From positions 15,183,802 to 15,243,801 of the forward strand of contig NC_087064.1 of assembly GCF_963678635.1 (NCBI RefSeq): 60,000 nt of DNA. Reading direction: 5' to 3'. The stretch comes from Symsagittifera roscoffensis (Eukaryota > Xenacoelomorpha > Acoela > Convolutidae). The position numbers and the translations under genes are program-made. Below are positions 53,951-60,000 of this stretch, in pieces. Position 1 is the stretch's first letter. Every line of letters starts with the position of its first letter. The notes under the pieces were generated by a model that worked only from the letters and a program-made list of their open reading frames with translations, was not told the origin of the DNA and ran no database searches.

Positions 53951-55762
53951 TTACTTTTCATTTGGCAACAAAAAGTTTTTCTCGATGCATTCAAATACAG
54001 GCGGAACTAAGCTATCTTTGTCAAATGCGTCGGAGTTTTCAGCAAACGTTGAATGACATTCAAATTTCACACTTGAGTTTAATTTATCTCTGATTTTGTG
54101 AATCAGTGTGTTGAACACGCTCGGTAAAATTGGTCCATTGTAAATTTCGAACGAATACTCTTTACGCCTTTCTTTAACATCTTTGAAGTTCGCCTTGTAA
54201 TCTTTAACTTTCAAGTTCAGCTGTTGGAGCGTGGCTCCTGAAAATGGCTTACAGGATAGAATAGTTGGGGGCAACCCTGCAAGAGCTCCACTTGAAGGTA
54301 TCAACGATTTGAAATTCAGCAAAAAGTTGAAAAACTGGTGAACAGAATCCGAGCTAATTACGATCGCAGATTGCTTAGTATAATCGTATTTATTCTCGTT
54401 TTCAAAAGATTGTGTCGATTTCTGAGATGAGACTTGAACTTTTTCACAGCCCAGTACGTTGAGCCAGTCCTGACACGAAGCTTGGTCTTGTAGCAAATCT
54501 TCAGGATCCTCACGCGAACAATCAAGGTCATTCGTATTACTTTCAAAGCAATCATTTTCTTCCAATTTCCCTTCACTTGAAAATGACGCCTCTTTTAGAT
54601 TCGTAGCAGATGAACATGCACGTAAAGGCTCGAGTTTCTGACCTGATACCATATCATCCAAATACGGCTTCGAAAATTTGATTTTTTGCTTGAACAACGT
54701 ATCGCGGAATCCGTTCGTGGTCGGTACAATGTGGATTTTAATCGGAACGTTTTTGGAGTTCAAATTACCCTGCGACTCACGACAAAAGCTTTCGAAACAC
54801 ATTGTCATATTAGAAGAACACAAAAAGAACAATTCTAAGTTACCACTGCGTAGCAAATCATAGGCACTTTGGAAGCTAACATTCCATGCTGAGAAGATGT
54901 CATTATTAAGAGCATCGGTTAAAAACGACGTGTTTTGGGCATCTTTGACTGCCGCTTTAGAGGTGTAGCGGGGAAAAAGTTTCAGCCATGGTATGTACGG
55001 GTGCATCCAGTAAGCGCAGTGGTCGGCCAGTTCTCGATCTGATTCCAAACTAACGTCCAGACATGGTTCCAAGACATGTGTCGCCTTTTTCAGGTGATAT
55101 AAACTACTTGCAGATATAATTTTAACTTTGCTTCTCAAAGTGAGATGTCTCGGTAATCGTTCAACTGTTCTGTATGTCTTCGCTGCATTTTGATCCAGTT
55201 TAGAATCGCTCCTTTTGTATACAAACTGCTGACATGAAACAGGTAAAGAGTATACAGGCTGTGAACTGACGTCACTACTAAAAGAGACACGGTTCTTCCG
55301 TTCGGCTTTTGGCGACTCGTCGTCAAATAAACTCGGCGATGTCGGCGGCCTGAGACTCGGATCTTCAGGTACTTCTAATTGCGCTTCTTGTCCGGTCAAA
55401 TTTTTATCTCTTGTTTTTAAATCATCAGCTGTGTTTGATAATCCATAAGCTTCGTCACAATGTCTTTTCGTGTTTGATGAAAGACAACTGAACGGGTTTT
55501 TACGCTTTGTCGCAATTTTTGTGAACCCTGCAGCTGGCTGACTATTCGAAAAGTTCGAATCATTTTCTTTTTCGGGTTCGGAGGAAATAAACTGAGAAGT
55601 CTGAGATTGGAAAACGACGAGGTTCGATTTGACTTTCGGGTTGCGAACTTTGAAGCGCCTGTTTTTCCAGCTGGGTGAGTAAAGGAAACGCTTAGGTGAT
55701 TTGCCTGGCGTAATTGATTTTTTAAAAGCCGGCGAGAAAGAATTCTTTTCAGGAGTAGTCAT
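53951..55762 (-). CDS. DONSON: DONSON / humpty-dumpty homologue, 603 aa, single exon
   Basis: This is a nuclear DNA-replication factor. DONSON-family proteins act in assembly of the CMG helicase (GINS delivery to MCM) and protect replication forks. I start at ATG 55762 (MTTPEKNSFSPAF); the open frame further up begins only with GTG. The N-terminal 200 residues are disordered, basic, with SP/TP sites. Family blocks follow: LPRHLTLRSKVKIISASS (about 205), YWMHPYIPWLKLFPR (about 250), WNVSFQSAYDLLRSG (about 290), TTNGFRDTLFKQKIKFSKP (about 350), DWLNVLGCEKVQ (about 430), FFNFLLNFKSLIPSSG plus AGLPPTIL (about 477-503), and YNGPILPSVFNTL near 550. Length is close to the vertebrate protein, though the last about 40 residues diverge. 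No stop or frameshift is seen. An acceptor-like T-run plus CAG lies 25 nt upstream of the ATG. Confidence 0.9.
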   Translation of the reverse strand: MTTPEKNSFSPAFKKSITPGKSPKRFLYSPSWKNRRFKVRNPKVKSNLVVFQSQTSQFISSEPEKENDSNFSNSQPAAGFTKIATKRKNPFSCLSSNTKRHCDEAYGLSNTADDLKTRDKNLTGQEAQLEVPEDPSLRPPTSPSLFDDESPKAERKNRVSFSSDVSSQPVYSLPVSCQQFVYKRSDSKLDQNAAKTYRTVERLPRHLTLRSKVKIISASSLYHLKKATHVLEPCLDVSLESDRELADHCAYWMHPYIPWLKLFPRYTSKAAVKDAQNTSFLTDALNNDIFSAWNVSFQSAYDLLRSGNLELFFLCSSNMTMCFESFCRESQGNLNSKNVPIKIHIVPTTNGFRDTLFKQKIKFSKPYLDDMVSGQKLEPLRACSSATNLKEASFSSEGKLEENDCFESNTNDLDCSREDPEDLLQDQASCQDWLNVLGCEKVQVSSQKSTQSFENENKYDYTKQSAIVISSDSVHQFFNFLLNFKSLIPSSGALAGLPPTILSCKPFSGATLQQLNLKVKDYKANFKDVKERRKEYSFEIYNGPILPSVFNTLIHKIRDKLNSSVKFECHSTFAENSDAFDKDSLVPPVFECIEKNFLLPNEK

Positions 55763-55787
55763 ATTCAACAATGACAAACCAACAAAC

Positions 55788-55799
55788 CTGAAAAAAAAA
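55788..55799 (-). promoter_or_regulatory. Splice acceptor before the DONSON start
   Basis: In sense, a nine-T run followed by CAG ends at 55788, 25 nt before ATG 55762. It could end a 5'-UTR intron or be a spliced-leader trans-splice site. The sequence does not tell which. Confidence 0.55.
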
Positions 55800-55959
55800 C
55801 GAACTATAATCACAAAAAAACTAAAATGGCAAATCGAAGTAAAAACTAAAAAAACAGTGAAACCCCATTTTCAGGGGGATTTTCTAAAATTTATCTAAGA
55901 CTTTGTAAACCTTATTTTAGTCCGACAAATTGATTTTCCGAGCGCTCCAGGAACGCTTA

Positions 55960-57464
55960 TGATAAACACAGGTCAAACAAGACGTTAGGGGCACATTTTG
56001 GAACGTTTTTATCAAAAAAATCTCTGCTCTCTAAGTCCCATCAATGGCGCTTTAACAAAAATTTACGGTCGGTCAACCAAAAATGGATGTCGTAAAGTAA
56101 TATCAAAGGGCTCTTTGGGTGGTAAATCCTCACCTGTACAGTCAGGGGCGGATCTAGGATTTTCTCGAGGGGGGGCGGATTTTCGAAAAATTTAGACGAC
56201 CTTTTTTTTTTTAGGTCGACCAAATTGATTTTTCGAGCTCTCCCAAAGCACTGTTTTGCCCCTATTTTGGCAAAATTTTGTGCGCCGCAGGCAAATTTTT
56301 GAAAAAACAGTCAAAAAAGCCGTTTTTAGGCACTTTTTGAAAAATTTTGACAAAAAAATTGCGTTTTTTTTGGCGCGCGCTCCCCCTCAAAGTTAGAAAA
56401 ATTTTAGGTCCGCCCCCCCCCCCTAAATCCGCCCCTGTGTACAGTAGTGCTATTCAATTGTGAAAAATCTTGAGGAATAAAAAAAACTGGAAGACTCTTT
56501 TAACCGAACGCTATAATTCTCGGGTAGTTATATCTGGATGTTTCTATAACAATGCAATATCTTTTAATGCTGATATTCTCGTTTTTTTGGTCATTTTGCA
56601 TCATCGATCAAAGAACAACAATTCTAATATTTCGGTCAAAGAACACCAATTCTTTATTTTTACGGCAAATTTAGCAGAATAATTTCTACTGCTGTGATCA
56701 GAAAAGAGCGACTGATTTTTTTTGAGCGGGGGGTGTTGGGGGGTTTGGCGTGGTGAAGGGGAGATTGGAAGTCTCTTGGAAACATTTTTGCAGACCTTTT
56801 TTAGGTCAACCAGTTCAATTTTTGAGAGCTCCGCCGAAATATTAGAATGACCACATCTGTTGAAATAACTTTTTGGAATGAAATCCTAGTTCTGAGCAAT
56901 TTTTGAAGTATTTTCAAATAAAAATGCTTTTTCAAGCACGCTCTAGTCTCAAGTTTTTGAAGAAAAAACTTTTTGATGTACTTCGATGATTTTACATCTC
57001 AACTTTTTTGCTTTTCTCAAACGTGACCATCCTAAAAAACTTCGCTATGCAGAAGACAAACATGGTTATTTCTGCGTCAGCTCACAAAAAGACAAACATG
57101 AGAAAAACATTGTTTAATGGGTTAAAAAACCGCTTCGAATATTATTTCCGGCAAAACTCATTCTTCTGAATATGCCTCGGATTGATCTCTCAGCCTTATG
57201 TTCATAAATATAAATTACTCATATTTGGCTTCAATGTAGTAATTTCTGAAAAACAATAGGTGAATGTTTCCATTTATTCAACCAAAATCAGTGCCCACAC
57301 TTCCCGTTATGGAGCTCCCCAAGCTCCGCTGTTTGATACAAAGCTCCTTGTACACTCCCTCCATCTGCAAAGAAACATCAAGTATTGCTTGAGTTGTGAA
57401 ATTCTTCAAGTATCGAGAACAAGTTCACCTCAAGATAGCTCTACAAGATGGCTTTCAAGTTTTT
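55960..57464. repeat. Tandem segmental duplication, unit 1 (1,505 bp)
   Basis: It starts TGATAAACACAGGTCAAACA and ends GGCTTTCAAGTTTT. It is followed head-to-tail by unit 2 at 57465 with near-identical sequence, indicating a recent duplication. Small ORFs in both units begin with GTG or TTG and are not supported. A fragment related to the internal MITE sequence (CAAATTGATTTTCCGAGC) lies just outside at about 55926. Confidence 0.92.
56136..56445. mobile_element. hAT-type MITE, copy 2 (294 bp) with 8-bp TSD
   Basis: The body is 56144-56437, with CAGGGGCGGATCTAGG at the left and CCTAAATCCGCCCCTG at the right as inverted repeats. Perfect TGTACAGT duplications lie at 56136-56143 and 56438-56445. 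It is shorter than copy 3 because an internal segment of about 95 bp is absent. Confidence 0.93.
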
Positions 57465-59062
57465 TGATAAACACAGGTCAAACAAGACGTTAGGGGCACA
57501 TTTTGGAACGTTTTTATCAAAAAAATCTCTGCTCTCTAAGTCCCATCAATGGCGCTTTAACAAAAATTTACGGTCGGTCAACCAAAAATGGATGTCGTAA
57601 AGTAATATCAAAGGGCTCTTTGGGTGGTAAATCCTCACCTGTACAGTCAGGGGCGGATCTAGGATTTTCTCGAGGGGGGGGGCGGATTTTCGAAAAATTT
57701 AGACGACCTTTTTTTTTTTTAGGTCGACCAAATTGATTTTTCGAGCTCTCCCAAAGCACTGTTTTGCCCCTATTTTGGCAAAATTTTGTGCGCCGCAGGC
57801 AAATTTTTGAAAAAACAGTCAAAAAAGCCGTTTTTAGGCACTTTTTGAAAAATTTTGACAAAAAAATTGCGTTTTTTTTGGCGCGCGCTCCCCCTCAAAG
57901 TTAGAAAAATTTTAGGGTCGGTCCGCCAAAAATGGATTTCTGAAAAAGTATCAAAGGGGGGACCCTTTGGGTCGGCAGGGGGTCGAATCCCTGAGAGGGG
58001 GGCGTCCGCCCCCCCCCCCCCTAAATCCGCCCCTGTGTACAGTAGTGCTATTCAATTGTGAAAAATCTTGAGGAATAAAAAAAACTGGAAGACTCTTTTA
58101 ACCGAACGCTATAATTCTCGGGTAGTTATATCTGGATGTTTCTATAACAATGCAATATCTTTTAATGCTGATATTCTCGTTTTTTTGGTCATTTTGCATC
58201 ATCGATCAAAGAACAACAATTCTAATATTTCGGTCAAAGAACAACAATTCTTTATTTTTACGGCAAATTTAGCAGAATAATTTCTACTGCTGTGATCAGA
58301 AAAGAGCGACTGATTTTTTTTGAGCGGGGGGTGTTGGGGGGTTTGGCGTGGTGAAGGGGAGATTGGAAGTCTCTTGGAAACATTTTTGCAGACCTTTTTT
58401 AGGTCAACCAGTTCAATTTTTGAGAGCTCCGCCGAAATATTAGAATGACCACATCTGTTGAAATAACTTTTTGGAATGAAATCCTAGTTCTGAGCAATTT
58501 TTGAAGTATTTTCAAATAAAAATGCTTTTTCAAGCACGCTCTAGTCTCAAGTTTTTGAAGAAAAAACTTTTTGATGTACTTCGATGATTTTACATCTCAA
58601 CTTTTTTGCTTTTCTCAAACGTGACCATCCTAAAAAACTTCGCTATGCAGAAGACAAACATGGTTATTTCTGCGTCAGCTCACAAAAAGACAAACATGAG
58701 AAAAACATTGTTTGATGGGTTAAAAAACCGCTTCGAATATTATTTCCGGCAAAACTCATTCTTCTGAATATGCCTCGGATTGATCTCTCAGCCTTATGTT
58801 CATAAATATAAATTACTCATATTTGGCTTCAATGTAGTAAGTTCTGAAAAACAATAGGTGAATGTTTCCATTTATTCAACCAAAATCAGTGCCCACACTT
58901 CCCGTTATGGAGCTCCCCAAGCTCCGCTGTTTGATACAAAGCTCCTTGTACACTCCCTCCATCTGCAAAGAAACATCAAGTATTGCTTGAGTTGTGAAAT
59001 TCTTCAAGTATCGAGAACAAGTTCACCTCAAGATAGCTCTACAAGATGGCTTTCAAGTTTTT
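57465..59062. repeat. Tandem segmental duplication, unit 2 (1,598 bp)
   Basis: This is the second head-to-tail copy of unit 1. The two differ mainly by about 95 bp inside the MITE and by scattered single bases. It ends at 59062, where the sequence becomes unrelated AT-rich DNA. Confidence 0.92.
57640..58043. mobile_element. hAT-type MITE, copy 3 (388 bp) with 8-bp TSD
   Basis: The body is 57648-58035, with the same inverted termini and perfect TGTACAGT flanks as copy 2. The extra internal segment (about 57915-58015, with CCCTTTGGGTCGGCAGGGG and a GTCGAATCC) is also found, inverted, in the copy at 12176. It is therefore ancestral and was lost from copy 2. Confidence 0.93.
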
Positions 59063-59500
59063 AGAATAAATTTCTCAAACACGCATTCATGAAAGCCCAT
59101 TTTTCAAATTTTTCAGGATAAAACGCAGATAATGTTTTTCATTAACAATTTTTTTAAAATTCTGGTATATGAGTTTTGGCATTTTAACCGCATAAGAGGG
59201 AAGTTGAAATTTACATTTGGCTTTTTAAAAGTTGTATTGTTATCCAACTTTTTCTTGATTGTTTTCTTATTTGGTGTCTCTCCCTCCCCTTATAGCACAC
59301 TTAGTCCCATACTTCTTACGTCCTTCAGTTACCATCCCCCTACACTCTTAACCCCATTCCCTACCGCTTACACGCATACAAAAGGGTTATGAGTGCCCCC
59401 AAACTTACGTGGTGTAATTTAAGTGTTATTGTTGGTGTTGCTGGAGGGATGTGGTAGGAGTGGAGGAAGATATGAGAGAATGTTCAATAAGGGGGTGTAA

Positions 59501-59838
59501 TTATTCAGAAAAGGGGCGTTCAAAGAGCGAGGTGAAGCCGTTTTGCAAAATTTAAGTATGGGGAGTTGGTTTAGAAATCGAGTAGGCGGTAAGTAATGCG
59601 GAAAAACTTAATAGATCATTAATCATTGAAATCATCTATAATCGATTATAAATTAATATAATTTTTTTTAATTTTGAAAAAAAATTATTCAGAAAAGGGG
59701 CGTTCAAAGAGCGAGGTGAAGCCGTTTTGCAAAATTTAAGTATCGGGAGTTGGTTTAGAAATCGAGTAGGCGGTAAGTAATGCGGAAAAATTTAAAAAGA
59801 TCATTATTCATTGAAATCATCTATAATCGATTATAAAT
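59501..59838. repeat. 184-bp tandem repeat, two units
   Basis: Units start at TTATTCAGAAAAGGGGCG (59501 and 59685) and are almost identical over about 154 bp, each ending with TAATCGATTATAAAT. The C-rich block just before (59275-59390) and the TAATCGATTA motif recall the macro-repeat module at the window's left end. The remaining sequence to 60000 shows no gene. Confidence 0.85.
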
Positions 59839-60000
59839 GAATAATTATGGTTTTAGTAACAATTTACTTTAAGAATTATTGCCTGTATCATTTCAGCCTC
59901 TCGCTGAAATTTTTAAATAAATGTTCAAATGAAGCCATTTTTCCGGATAGTCTTAAGTATTGGCAAAATCCATGACTTTACATAAATATGGCAATGCAAA

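Noticed and set aside
57260-57493. Repeated ORF in both 1.5-kb duplication units
   Set aside because: GTG start, no domain, and identity is explained by the recent duplication.

Overview
This is a repeat-dense, AT-rich window from an animal (metazoan) nuclear genome. It holds only two recognisable host genes. One is a membrane acyltransferase fused to an SGNH domain (20.8-23.1 kb). The other is a DONSON/humpty-dumpty replication gene (54-55.8 kb, minus strand). The animal assignment rests on the DONSON homologue, a GT-AG intron, env-bearing Ty3/gypsy LTR elements, hAT MITEs, tRNA-derived SINE-like pieces and nine perfect TTAGGG repeats. I cannot place the species. TTAGGG telomeres argue against a typical rhabditid nematode. 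Strong acceptor-like sites in front of a start codon leave open a lineage that uses spliced-leader trans-splicing.

Layout. From 1 to 20.8 kb lies a macro-repeat. A module of about 1.3-2.4 kb (G-rich, and rich in TAATCGATTA palindromes) occurs three times. Each copy is followed by an array of a diverged 86-bp satellite, and one part of array 1 has a higher-order period of about 925 bp. A 200-base N gap lies inside module copy 2, which is also the only copy carrying the telomeric repeats. A 3-kb spacer at 11.3-14.5 kb holds an old direct duplication and a hAT MITE.

From 24147 to 43052 a complete, young LTR retroelement of 18,906 bp lies on the minus strand. It has 410-bp TG...CA LTRs that differ at one base, a CACT target-site duplication, and a primer-binding site 2 nt after the 5' LTR. 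It is nested inside the RT domain of an older, broken Ty3/gypsy element, whose two halves flank it. Its sense order is: leader ORF, basic 155-aa ORF, a short ATG ORF overlapping a 2.7-kcodon Gag-Pol frame that has no ATG start, then a tightly packed block. That block is a 50-codon ATG-less frame, two small hydrophobic ORFs, a 378-codon ATG-less frame, an 872-aa Env-like glycoprotein and a 601-aa unknown ORF. Junctions in the block are abutting or overlapping by a few bases, including ATGA overlaps. Gag-Pol appears to be reached by -1 frameshifting at two tandem A AAT TTA heptamers or by splicing. This element is the most unusual system in the window. An older inverted relative (46.2-46.8 kb) preserves the LTR hairpin with a compensatory base-pair change and preserves the leader ORF at protein level.

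From 43 to 54 kb there are retroelement fossils and SINE-like pieces. From 55.96 to 59.06 kb there is a tandem duplication of about 1.5 kb, each copy carrying a hAT MITE with 8-bp target duplications. The window ends in a 184-bp tandem repeat.
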